The notes under the pieces: model-generated
What the model was told of the DNA's origin: nothing
The model's database searches: none
Seen by the model: only the letters and a program-made list of their open reading frames with translations
Translations under genes and position numbers: made by a program
In this document: positions 43,566 through 51,704 of the stretch, piece by piece
Layout of the letters: each line of letters begins with the position of its first letter
Position numbering within the stretch: the first letter of the stretch is position 1
Assembly: GCA_019637115.1 (NCBI GenBank)
Contig: JAHBWH010000004.1
Location: 1 to 64,000 of the forward strand
Origin: Myxococcales bacterium
GTDB lineage: Bacteria; Myxococcota_A; Polyangia; Polyangiales; Houyiibacteriaceae
Length of the DNA stretch: 64,000 bases
Reading direction: 5' to 3'

Positions 43566-44939
43566 ATGGACGAGGGCATCCCGAAGAACATCGGCCGCTA
43601 CGAAATCGACCGCCTCCTGGGGTCGGGGGCGATGGGCTTCGTCTTCCTCGGGCGTGATCCCGAGCTCGACCGGCCGGTGGCGATCAAGACCGTCCGCGAC
43701 CTGAAGATGGACTCGGACGCGCTGGCCCTCTTCCTCGAGCGCTTCCGGAACGAGGCCCGCGCGGCGGCGCGCCTGCACCATCCGAACATCGTTCAGGTCT
43801 ACGACGTGGGCGAGGAGCCCGAGATCGGGCCCTACCTCGTCTTCGAGTACGTTGCGGGCTCGACGCTCAAGCAGATCATCAAGAGCCGCGGGCCGCTGAC
43901 GCCGGCGGCGGTCGTCCGGCTCGCGGAGGAGGTCGCGGACGCGCTCGCGGTCGCGCACGACGCGGAGATCATCCACCGCGACATCAAGCCCGACAATCTG
44001 CTCGTCACGCCGAGCGGCAAGACGAAGCTCGCGGACTTCGGCGTCGCGCGCATCCCGAACGCCGCCCTCACGCGTGAGGGACAGTTCCTCGGCACCCCCT
44101 GCTACGCGGCGCCCGAGACGCTCTCGAAGGGGCAGTACGGGCCGGAGTCGGACATCTTCTCGTTTGCGGCGGTGCTCTACGAGGCCGCGGCGGGCGTGCG
44201 CGCGTTCCCGGGCACCGACGCGCTCGAGGTCGCGCACAAGGTCATCCACGACGAGCCCGATCCCGTGCGCGAGGTCGCGATTGATCCGCAGCGGATCCCG
44301 CGGAGCGTCGAGGCCGTGATCATGCGCGGGCTCTCGAAGGATCCGACCCAGCGCTACGGCGACGCCCTCGAGCTCGCGCAAGCGATCCACGACGCCTACA
44401 TCGAGTCCGGCCTCGTCACACCGGCCGACCTCACGAGGCCGCCGTCGCGTCGCGTCTCGACCCAACAGGCCGCGATCGAGCGTCCACGCGGCTCGCTCGC
44501 CTTCGTCGCGGTGCTCGTCGGCGGCCTCGCGATCGGGATCGCGCTCGTCTTCGCGTTCGACGAGCCGAGCGCGACGCCGCTCTCCGAGGTGGACGCCAGC
44601 GTCGCGCCGGAAGAGGACGCGGGCCGCTCGCCCCTCGAGGACGCGGGCGTCGAGGTCCCCGACTCGTCGATCCTCGTGCCGCTCGTCGTCGACGCGGGCG
44701 TGGTGGTGGTCGACGCGGGGCGGGACGCCGGTGCGTCGAGCACCGAGCGCGAGATGACACCTCACGAGCGCGAGGAGGCGGCCAAGGACGCCCTGGCGCG
44801 TGCGCGGGCGGCGCTCGAGGACGGCGATCTGGTCGGCGCGCGCGGCGCGCTCGAGGAGGCGCGGCGCTTCGATCCCGGAAACGCGGACATCCACGCGCTC
44901 CAGGGGCGCGTCGACGAGGCGAGCGCGAACGAGGAGTAA
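43566..44939 (+). CDS. Transmembrane Ser/Thr protein kinase with TPR-like tail
   Basis: 457 residues. The kinase domain spans about 9-275 with glycine loop LGSGAMGFVFLG, the VAIK lysine, HRDIKPDNLL, ADFGVAR and the APE motif (AAPETLSKGQYGPESD), so all catalytic elements are present. A single transmembrane helix (AFVAVLVGGLAIGIALVFAF) near residue 315 is followed by an Asp/Ala/Val-rich periplasmic linker and a short TPR-like segment (DALARARAALEDGDLVGARG) at the end. PknB-type topology. The start is fixed by the kinase domain beginning almost at once (IGRYEIDRLLGSG). Confidence 0.93.
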   Translation: MDEGIPKNIGRYEIDRLLGSGAMGFVFLGRDPELDRPVAIKTVRDLKMDSDALALFLERFRNEARAAARLHHPNIVQVYDVGEEPEIGPYLVFEYVAGSTLKQIIKSRGPLTPAAVVRLAEEVADALAVAHDAEIIHRDIKPDNLLVTPSGKTKLADFGVARIPNAALTREGQFLGTPCYAAPETLSKGQYGPESDIFSFAAVLYEAAAGVRAFPGTDALEVAHKVIHDEPDPVREVAIDPQRIPRSVEAVIMRGLSKDPTQRYGDALELAQAIHDAYIESGLVTPADLTRPPSRRVSTQQAAIERPRGSLAFVAVLVGGLAIGIALVFAFDEPSATPLSEVDASVAPEEDAGRSPLEDAGVEVPDSSILVPLVVDAGVVVVDAGRDAGASSTEREMTPHEREEAAKDALARARAALEDGDLVGARGALEEARRFDPGNADIHALQGRVDEASANEE

Positions 44940-45007
44940 AAGCCCTCGCGTCCGGTGACGCCCCACACTCGGCTGGCGCGGGCGCCGACTCCGGCCCACC
45001 GATCGGC

Positions 45008-45583
45008 ATGGTGAGAGAGCCCGCGCAAGTTCGAGCGCCGCTGACCAAGGCCGTCCTCGAGCTCCTGGAGACGCAGCCGGAGGCCGTGCGCCTCGCGGTG
45101 TTGGAGCAGGCGAGCGAGGCCGTGCGCGTCGTCGAGGAAGCGAGCCGCGTGAGCTGGATCCCGCTCCGCGCGCAGCTCGAGATCCTGGCCGCGCTCCGAG
45201 CCGTGACCAACGACCGGGTCTACGACGAATTCTGCGCGAAGCACTTCTCGTCGACCGTCGAGCAGCCGCTCGTGAAGTCGGTCTTCGACACCACGGTGCG
45301 CCTCTTCGGCGTGGGGCCGGGCCCCGTCTACCGCATGTTCCCGAAGACGTGGGCGATGATGGCCCGCGGCTGCGGCGTCATCGAGGTCGACGAGGACGGC
45401 AAACGCGCGCACCTCGAGGTGAGCGAGCTCCCGGTCGAAGAGCCGGAGATCGAGCTCTTCGTCCGTGGCTTCCGGGCGACCTTCGCGGGCGTGCTCGACA
45501 TGTTTCGGCGGCCGGGGACGGTGACGCTCGACTCCTTCGACCCCGCATCCAGGATCGCCCGATACACGGCGACCTGGAGGTGA
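45008..45583 (+). CDS. Hypothetical protein, perhaps DUF2378/TIGR02265-like
   Basis: 191 residues, no signal peptide or membrane span. Length and layout (helical first half, VYRMFPKTWAMMARGCGVIE in the middle, strands FVRGFRATFAGVLDMF and ARYTATWR at the end) recall the myxobacterial DUF2378/TIGR02265 family, but I cannot confirm this from memory of the profile. The upstream gene is the kinase (68-bp gap), downstream a membrane protein. No function is assigned. Confidence 0.65.
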   Translation: MVREPAQVRAPLTKAVLELLETQPEAVRLAVLEQASEAVRVVEEASRVSWIPLRAQLEILAALRAVTNDRVYDEFCAKHFSSTVEQPLVKSVFDTTVRLFGVGPGPVYRMFPKTWAMMARGCGVIEVDEDGKRAHLEVSELPVEEPEIELFVRGFRATFAGVLDMFRRPGTVTLDSFDPASRIARYTATWR

Positions 45584-45641
45584 GGCGGCCGGATGGTGGG
45601 GACTGGTGGACCTGGCCGTCGGCTGAGCCAAGACTTGGGCG

Positions 45642-46400
45642 ATGGCCCGCGCGGAGCCGCTCGAAGCAGGAGACGACGCCCTCACGGCGGAGAAGGTCGT
45701 CGGCTGGTACCGCGTCGACGATGACGTGCGTCGCTTCTGGTGGGTGCTCGCCCCCGTGACGGCGATGGTGGCCGGCTCGGTCGTGGTGGGGGTCGCGTTC
45801 ACGCAGCTCGACGCCATCGATCCGGTTGGGCTCAACCCGTCCCTGGCGCTGCCGGGTGAGGAGAGGCCTTCCGCGTCCCTCTCGCCACAGGCCGCACCCC
45901 CCACCCCGGTCGAGGCGCTGGCCGGCGAGGGAAGACCGGAGGACGGGGCGGTCGAGGGTGAGGTGCTCGCACAGCGTGGCCGCGTGTCGCCCTTCTCGCG
46001 CGCGGTGCGTCGCGTGCATGCGCCCTCGCGCGGAGGGAGCGTCGTCTGGCAGACCTGGGCGCTCTTCGCGCTCGGCCTGCTGCTCGTCGCGGCCGGGCCG
46101 GTCTCGCTCGTCGTCGCGCTGCGGCGGAGCTGGCGGGACGAGCGCTTCCTGCTCCTGCGCGTCGACGCGCTCGTCTACCGGCACGGCGAGGGCCAGGACG
46201 AGGTGCCGTGGGACGACGTCGCGAAGGTCGAGTGGGACGCGCGAGGCTTCGTCGCGCTGCGCATGCGCGACGAGGACGCGCCCGACTACGAGCTCCGCAG
46301 CCGCTTCGCCGGGATCGAGCCGCCGGCGCTCGCCGCGCGCCTCGAGGAGCTCCGTCGGAAGTCGACGTTCGGTCTCCTCCCCCGCAAGCGCGGGAGCTGA
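45642..46400 (+). CDS. Hypothetical two-span membrane protein
   Basis: 252 residues from ATG 45642. One membrane helix near the N-terminus (WWVLAPVTAMVAGSVVVGVAF) and one near residue 140 (WQTWALFALGLLLVAAGPVSLVVAL) flank a Pro/Ala/Glu-rich outside loop. The C-terminal 85 residues are a small cytoplasmic domain with PH-like strands (FLLLRVDALVYRHGEG, VPWDDVAKVEWDARGFVALR), similar in style to bacterial PH/DUF-type modules. No family is identified. Confidence 0.7.
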   Translation: MARAEPLEAGDDALTAEKVVGWYRVDDDVRRFWWVLAPVTAMVAGSVVVGVAFTQLDAIDPVGLNPSLALPGEERPSASLSPQAAPPTPVEALAGEGRPEDGAVEGEVLAQRGRVSPFSRAVRRVHAPSRGGSVVWQTWALFALGLLLVAAGPVSLVVALRRSWRDERFLLLRVDALVYRHGEGQDEVPWDDVAKVEWDARGFVALRMRDEDAPDYELRSRFAGIEPPALAARLEELRRKSTFGLLPRKRGS

Positions 46401-46427
46401 GCCCCGCTCCTGACGCGAGACCGGGGC
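46401..46427. terminator. GC-rich hairpin between convergent genes
   Basis: GCCCCG (46401-46406) and CGGGGC (46422-46427) pair across 15 bases immediately after the membrane-protein stop. They lie between two convergent genes, where a bidirectional terminator would be useful. There is no T-run, so support is weak. Confidence 0.3.
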
Positions 46428-46452
46428 GATCTTCGGCTCGGGCGAGAAGCGG

Positions 46453-47670
46453 TCAGGTGCGCGCGACGATGCCCAGGTTGCGCGGGCTCACCCGCGCCGG
46501 GAAGAGCGGCGCGACCTCGACCTCGTAGCCGGCCTCTTCGAGCACGCACGCGCGGTCGAGCACGATCGCCAGCTCGAGCACTCGCCCCAGCGCGTGGCGT
46601 GGCAGCGAGAAGCGCGCGACGCGCGCGTGCTCGACGCTCGCGCGGGCCTCGGCGAGCTCGAGCTCGTGCGGCGTCGGCGGCGTGAGCCCGCGCGCGCGAC
46701 ACGCGAGCTCGGCGATCTCGGCGAGCCCGCGGCGCACACGGTCCTTCGGGACGCCGCGTGCTTCATCGCCGGGGCCGAGCGAGAGACCGCGGCCCTCGAG
46801 GAGCGCGCGGAGCGCGTGTCGCGTGCGGCGTCCGTCCTGCTTCGCGCTCACGTCGGCGCTGCCTTCGAACGACTCCGGGGAGAGGTTGGCGAGGCCGAGG
46901 GCGTGCCGCGGCACGACGAAGCCGCGGCGGCGCGCGCGCGCCGAACTCGCCTCGCGCGCGCTCGCGCCGATCTTCTGGAAGCAGCAGCTCACCGCGAGCA
47001 CGTGCGCGCCGGCGTCTCGCGCTCGTCCTACCAGCGCGTCGCCGAGCGCACCGCAGGGATGGAGCCCGACCACCAGGTCGCCACGTCGAAGCGTCCGCTC
47101 TTCGCGGCTCGCGTCGGCGTGCACGAAGCGTGGGCCCACCGCGCCCGCTCGCGCGGCCGCCCGCGCGAGCTCGGTCGCCCGCGCGACCCGGCCGGCGTCC
47201 CAGTCGACGCCGAGCGCCTCGGGGAGCGCGAGCTCGCGCAGGAGCGCGCGGGTCAGGTGCCCGTGTCCGGCGCCGAAGTCCACCACGCGCGACGCATCCG
47301 GGAAGCGTCGCCGCGCGACCTCCACGAGCGGCCCGAGCTGCGCGTGCTTCCTCGCCTTCACGTGGCGCTCACGCGCGGCCGCGGGCGTCGGCGCGAGCGC
47401 TGGCGAGGGCTCGAAGCGCCGGACGAGGCGCGAGGCGGCCTCGGCGAGCGCGCGCAGCGAGGGGGGCGCGTCGGCGCAGGTCCGAAGCCACCCAGCCGGA
47501 TCGGCCTGCGCCTCCCGCAGCGCCTCGTCCGAGATCGCCCCGAGGAAGGCGTCCCACCCGCGCGCCGCCGCCCAGACCGGCGCCTCCGATCCAGACGGGC
47601 GGAGCTCGACGACGTCTCCGAGCTCCAACAGGAGATCGAGCGCTTCGTCGAGATCGGCGGCCACGTCCAC
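46453..47670 (-). CDS. Class I SAM-dependent methyltransferase (METTL25/Methyltransf_32-like)
   Basis: 405 residues from GTG 47670, chosen because GGGAGGGG lies 8-10 bases upstream and earlier starts run into the divergent glycosylase gene. The SAM site is RVVDFGAGHGHLTRALL near residue 130 with acidic LGVDWDAGRV after it. VVGLHPCGALGD and VLAVSCCFQKI match the Methyltransf_32/METTL25-type family, whose members are likely RNA or protein methyltransferases. The C-terminal part is Arg-rich with a final VEVAPLFPARVSPRNLG. The substrate is not known. Confidence 0.8.
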   Translation of the reverse strand: MDVAADLDEALDLLLELGDVVELRPSGSEAPVWAAARGWDAFLGAISDEALREAQADPAGWLRTCADAPPSLRALAEAASRLVRRFEPSPALAPTPAAARERHVKARKHAQLGPLVEVARRRFPDASRVVDFGAGHGHLTRALLRELALPEALGVDWDAGRVARATELARAAARAGAVGPRFVHADASREERTLRRGDLVVGLHPCGALGDALVGRARDAGAHVLAVSCCFQKIGASAREASSARARRRGFVVPRHALGLANLSPESFEGSADVSAKQDGRRTRHALRALLEGRGLSLGPGDEARGVPKDRVRRGLAEIAELACRARGLTPPTPHELELAEARASVEHARVARFSLPRHALGRVLELAIVLDRACVLEEAGYEVEVAPLFPARVSPRNLGIVART

Positions 47671-47773
47671 GCGCGACCCCTCCCACGCTCCTTTGCGCCC
47701 GACAAGGCGACCGCGCTTCTCCACCCCCCGACGAGGGCTCGCACTTCGCGCGGACGCGTGTAGGGTCCGGCGC

Positions 47774-48499
47774 ATGGCGCTCCCCCGTCTCGTCACGATC
47801 GATCGTGAGCTCTCGGACGCGGTCGATCGGCTCCGCTTCGCCGCGCCGGTGACGCACGTGTACAACCCGCTCGTCTACGCGCGCGCGCCGCACGAGGCGT
47901 ACCTCCGCCGCTACGGCGCGGGCCCCAAGGAGGCCCTCCTCCTCGGCATGAACCCGGGGCCCTTCGGCATGGCGCAGACAGGCGTGCCCTTCGGAGAGGT
48001 CGAGCACGTCCGCGATTGGCTCGGCGTCGAGGCGAGGGTGGACAAGCCCGCGGGCGAGCACCCCAAGCGCCCGATCGAGGGCTTCGACTGCGCGCGCTCG
48101 GAGGTGAGCGGGCGGCGCCTGTGGGGCTGGGCGAAGGAGCGCTTCGGCACCCCCGAGCGCTTCTTCGAGCGCTTCTTCGTCGTCAACTACTGCCCCCTCG
48201 TCTTCATGGAGGGGCCGACGGGGAAGAACCGTGTGCCCGAGAAGCTCCCCGCGGAGGAGCGCGAGCCGCTCTTCGCCGCGTGCGACGAGGCGCTCCGCCG
48301 GGTCGTCGAGACCCTGCGGCCGCGGTGGGTGCTCGGCGTCGGGGCCTTCGCGGCCAAGCGCGCCGAGGAGGTGCTCGCGGGCGCCGACGTTCGCTTCGGG
48401 CAGATCCTGCATCCCAGCCCGGCCAGCCCCGTCGCGAACCGCGGGTGGGCGCCCCAGGCCGAGGCGCAGCTCGCGGCGCTCGGCATCGCGATCGGCTGA
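47774..48499 (+). CDS. SMUG1-type uracil-DNA glycosylase
   Basis: 241 residues from ATG 47774. The active-site block GMNPGPFGMAQTGVPFG (58-74, with N60) is nearly identical to that of animal SMUG1. EHPKRPIEGFDCARSEVSG, the VNYCPLVFM loop and the second catalytic/intercalating motif LHPSPASPVANRGW (H213) also match in order. SMUG1 removes uracil and oxidised pyrimidines such as 5-hydroxymethyluracil from DNA. A few bacteria carry SMUG1-like enzymes in place of or beside UDG. Whether this genome has a normal ung is not visible. It is divergent from the methyltransferase gene with about 103 bp between starts. Confidence 0.93.
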   Translation: MALPRLVTIDRELSDAVDRLRFAAPVTHVYNPLVYARAPHEAYLRRYGAGPKEALLLGMNPGPFGMAQTGVPFGEVEHVRDWLGVEARVDKPAGEHPKRPIEGFDCARSEVSGRRLWGWAKERFGTPERFFERFFVVNYCPLVFMEGPTGKNRVPEKLPAEEREPLFAACDEALRRVVETLRPRWVLGVGAFAAKRAEEVLAGADVRFGQILHPSPASPVANRGWAPQAEAQLAALGIAIG

Positions 48500-48554
48500 G
48501 GCGCTCGAGGTCCCAGTCCGAAACCCACGGGCGTGTCCCTCGCGGCCGCGTAGC

Positions 48555-48645
48555 TGACTCGCGTCCGGGCAGGTGGCGCGCGTCCGGGCTGATCCGTGTC
48601 TGGGCAGGTGACCGGCGTCCAGGCAGGTCACCCACGTCCGCACCG
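48555..48645. repeat. Degenerate tandem repeat of about 19 bp
   Basis: A core like CGTCCGGGCAGGT recurs four to five times at roughly 16-20-bp spacing (CGTCCGGGCAGGT, CGTCCGGGCTGAT, TGTCTGGGCAGGT, CGTCCAGGCAGGT, CGTCCGCACC). It occupies the promoter-side gap between the glycosylase and the first Cys-rich lipoprotein gene, and a related CGTCCGGGCATG carries that gene's start codon. Confidence 0.7.
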
Positions 48646-48710
48646 CGCATCGTCACCCACGAGAGTGAGCGCGAAGGAAGGTCGCGAACGGCATCCGCGT
48701 ACGTCCGGGC

Positions 48711-50030
48711 ATGACGAAGCGCACCCTCCTCATCCTCGCGTCGATGGCCCTCGCGGCTTGTCGCGGTGGCGCGCCCGCCGACGAAGACGAGATGACATCC
48801 GACGGTGGCCTGCGTGCCGACGGCGGCGCGCGCCGTGATGCGGGGCTGCCGACCTCCGAGCCTTGCTCGAGCCCCGGCGCGCTCGAGACCGTGAGCTGCG
48901 GGGCGTGCGGCAGCGCGCGGAGGTTCTGCGCGTCGAGCGGCGTTTGGGAGTACGGCCCGTGCGACGGAGAGTCGGGCGTCTGCGCGCCGGGCGAGTCCCG
49001 TGACGGCACCTGCGGCGCGTGCGGGACGCAACGCGAGGTGTGCACGGAGGCTTGCGCGTGGGAGGCGATCGGCGAGTGTCGCGGCGGTGGCACCTGCGAG
49101 CCGGGTACGTTGATCCGCTCGCGAGAGGGCTGCCCACGCGGGCAACGCGATCTCCGTTGCTCGAGCGCGTGTGAGTACGAGCCCGCGTCCGAGTGCAGCG
49201 TCGATGCGTGCGACACGCCCGGCGCGACCGAGGACGTGCCATGCGGGATGTGCGGGGCTCGCACGCGCTTCTGTACCGCCAGCGGAGAGTGGGAGTACGG
49301 GCCGTGCGGCGGCGAGGGCGTCTGCGTGCCTGGGACGACGGACGAGGGGACATGTGGGTTCTGTGGACTTCAGGCGTTCCGCTGCACGGACCGCTGTGAG
49401 TGGGTCGGCTTCGGCGAGTGCGTCGACGCAGGGGAGTGCGCGCCGGGGACCTCGACGCGGCGCTCCACCGGCTGCCCCGAGAGCCAGACCCGCCTGCACA
49501 CCTGCACCGCGTCGTGTCGCTACGAGCCATCCGGATCGTGCGAAGGAGGCGCGGGGGGCGGCGGTCTCGGCGAGGCTTGCGTCGCCGGCGCGTGCTCCAC
49601 GGGCCTCGTCTGCAGCTCCGAGACCGGCATCGCGATCTGCCGGCGCCCCTGCGAGGCCGACGCGAACTGCGTGACGAACGCTTATTGCCTCGGATCCGGG
49701 GACCGGCGCGAATGCTCCGACGTCTGCACGCTCTTCTCGCACGCAGGCTGCCCGACCGGCGCGAAATGCGACTACCTCGGCGCCGCCGACGAGACAGGCC
49801 TGATGCCGATCACCATCTGCAGCGGCGTCGGCACCGGACGACAGGGGGCGACCTGCAGCCGGAACAGCCAGTGCGCGAGGGATCACAGCTGCGTGATCGC
49901 GTCGGGCACGACGGGTACCTGTCAGCAGATCTGCGACACGAGCCATCCGTGCCCCTCCGGGCTGACCTGCTCCGGTAGCTCGATCTTCCCCTTCCCCGGA
50001 CTGGGCCTGGGCGCAGGGTTCTGTCGTTGA
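48711..50030 (+). CDS. Cys-rich repeat lipoprotein
   Basis: 439 residues with a lipoprotein signal (LLILASMALAAC) and Asp/Gly linker. The body has at least two full copies of a roughly 120-residue module: ETVSCGACGSARRFC, WEYGPC, CAPGESRDGTCGACG, then CAWEAIGEC; and EDVPCGMCGARTRFC, WEYGPC, CVPGTTDEGTCGFCG, CEWVGFGEC. The last 150 residues are another Cys-rich region (LGEACVAGACSTGLVC, CRRPCEADANC). It is likely surface-exposed and disulfide-rich. It is followed 54 bp later by a paralogue sharing the module, so the pair probably arose by duplication. Confidence 0.85.
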   Translation: MTKRTLLILASMALAACRGGAPADEDEMTSDGGLRADGGARRDAGLPTSEPCSSPGALETVSCGACGSARRFCASSGVWEYGPCDGESGVCAPGESRDGTCGACGTQREVCTEACAWEAIGECRGGGTCEPGTLIRSREGCPRGQRDLRCSSACEYEPASECSVDACDTPGATEDVPCGMCGARTRFCTASGEWEYGPCGGEGVCVPGTTDEGTCGFCGLQAFRCTDRCEWVGFGECVDAGECAPGTSTRRSTGCPESQTRLHTCTASCRYEPSGSCEGGAGGGGLGEACVAGACSTGLVCSSETGIAICRRPCEADANCVTNAYCLGSGDRRECSDVCTLFSHAGCPTGAKCDYLGAADETGLMPITICSGVGTGRQGATCSRNSQCARDHSCVIASGTTGTCQQICDTSHPCPSGLTCSGSSIFPFPGLGLGAGFCR

Positions 50031-50084
50031 GCGGGGAAGAACGTCGTTCGCGCGATCGTAGACGAACCCGAAGGAGCGTCCTCC

Positions 50085-51656
50085 ATGACCCGTTGGCTCT
50101 GCGTGGTTGTGTTCGTGTCGTTGGTCGCGTGCGGGAAGTCGTCCGTCGTCGAGGACGGCGCCGTCGGCGGTGACGCGAGCATGGAGGACGCTAGCCTCGA
50201 CGGCGGCGTGGACGCCGCGCCCGTCGAGCCGGACGGTGGGCCTCCGGTCGACGAGCCGTGCGACGAGCCTGGCGCGGTGGAGAGCGTCGCGTGTGGCCGC
50301 TGTGGCTCACGCACACGCTTCTGCACGGTGGACCTCGTCTGGGCGTATGGGCTCTGCGAGGGGGAGCTCGACGGCGCCTGCGTCCCAGGGGCGGTCGAGA
50401 CCCGCGCGTGCGGTCGATGCGGCGTTGGGCGCGCCGTCTGCACGGACGCATGCGAGTGGGAGCCCCTCGGTGAGTGCGCGGACGAGGGGACCTGCACGCC
50501 CGGAGATCGGCAGCGCACCTCGTCGGGGTGCCCCGCCGGAGAGACCCGCGAGGTGCTCTGCACCGACACGTGCACGTTCGACGTCGTCGAGGCCTGTCGT
50601 CCCGACGGCTGCACCACCCCCGGCGCGATCGAGACCGTGGGGTGTGGGATGTGCGGCACGCGCGAGCGCTTCTGTTCGGCGGGGGGCACCTGGAGCTACG
50701 GCGCGTGCACGGGGGAGGGCGTCTGCGCGCCCGGCACGAGCGGCGAGGAGGCCTGCGGCATGTGCGGCACGCGCGCGCTTCGGTGCACCGTGGCGTGCCG
50801 GTGGGAAGCTTTCGGGGCGTGTGGGGGCGAGGGGGCATGCGCGCCCGGGGAGACGCGCCGCACCTCGGCTGGTTGCCCGGCCGGAGAGACGCGGCTCATG
50901 CGCTGCAGCGACACCTGCGGCTTCGTCGAGGCGGAGGCGTGCACGCGGCGCGTCCCCATCGACGTGATCCTGCTCTTCGACATGACGGGCTCGCACGCGC
51001 ACGAGATCACGAGCGCCCGAACGACGATCCTGTCCGATCTCGTAGGGCCTCTGCTCGCGCTCGAGGACGTCGCGGTCGGCGTCGCCGAATACGCGGACTT
51101 CGACCACTCCACGTTCGGATCGCCGGGAGACGTGCCCTTCCGGGGCGTGACGCCACCCACGACCACCCGCGCGACCGCCGAAGCGGGCGTGAACGCGCTC
51201 TCGACGATGTTCGGTGGCGATGGTCCAGAGAGCGGCGTGGAAGCGCTCGCGGTGCTGGCGGGCATCGCGCCGCACCCGCAGTCGGTCGGCTTCTCGTGCC
51301 CCGCCGGGCGTGCGACCGGTGGGTGCTGGCGGTCCGGCGCCGAGCGCGTCGTGATCGTGTTCACGGACGCCGCCAACCACAACGGCCCCCTCCCTGGTGG
51401 CGGCGCGGGGCTCTTCTCCCCCTACTCGGGGATCAGCCCGGCCCCGCAGACGTGGGGGCCGGTCCGCGACGCTTCGCGTGCTGCGGGGCTCTCGTACTTC
51501 GCCGTCGTGCGACAGACCGGTGACGCGATGGAGCAGCACCGCCGCATGATCACCGAGCTCGAGCTCGACCCCGCGGATCACTTGGTGTCGCGCGTGAGCG
51601 CCTCGTGGAGCGCGGTCTCGGCCGCGCTGGTCGAGCGCGTCGCGGCCCTTCGCTGA
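50085..51656 (+). CDS. Cys-rich repeat lipoprotein with vWA-like domain
   Basis: 523 residues with a lipoprotein signal (LCVVVFVSLVAC). Residues 60-280 repeat the same Cys-rich module as the upstream gene (ESVACGRCGSRTRFC, GACVPGAVETRACGRCG, ETVGCGMCGTRERFC). The C-terminal 235 residues begin VPIDVILLFDMTGSH, a DxTGS variant of the vWA/MIDAS first motif, with FGGDGPESGVEAL and VVIVFTDAANHN giving later metal-site candidates, as in integrin-beta/VWA folds. Together with the preceding gene it looks like a surface-displayed ligand-binding pair. Confidence 0.85.
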   Translation: MTRWLCVVVFVSLVACGKSSVVEDGAVGGDASMEDASLDGGVDAAPVEPDGGPPVDEPCDEPGAVESVACGRCGSRTRFCTVDLVWAYGLCEGELDGACVPGAVETRACGRCGVGRAVCTDACEWEPLGECADEGTCTPGDRQRTSSGCPAGETREVLCTDTCTFDVVEACRPDGCTTPGAIETVGCGMCGTRERFCSAGGTWSYGACTGEGVCAPGTSGEEACGMCGTRALRCTVACRWEAFGACGGEGACAPGETRRTSAGCPAGETRLMRCSDTCGFVEAEACTRRVPIDVILLFDMTGSHAHEITSARTTILSDLVGPLLALEDVAVGVAEYADFDHSTFGSPGDVPFRGVTPPTTTRATAEAGVNALSTMFGGDGPESGVEALAVLAGIAPHPQSVGFSCPAGRATGGCWRSGAERVVIVFTDAANHNGPLPGGGAGLFSPYSGISPAPQTWGPVRDASRAAGLSYFAVVRQTGDAMEQHRRMITELELDPADHLVSRVSASWSAVSAALVERVAALR

Positions 51657-51704
51657 CGCCATCGAGACGTCACCTCGTGCGGCCGCGCTGGTAGAGTGCG
51701 CGCG

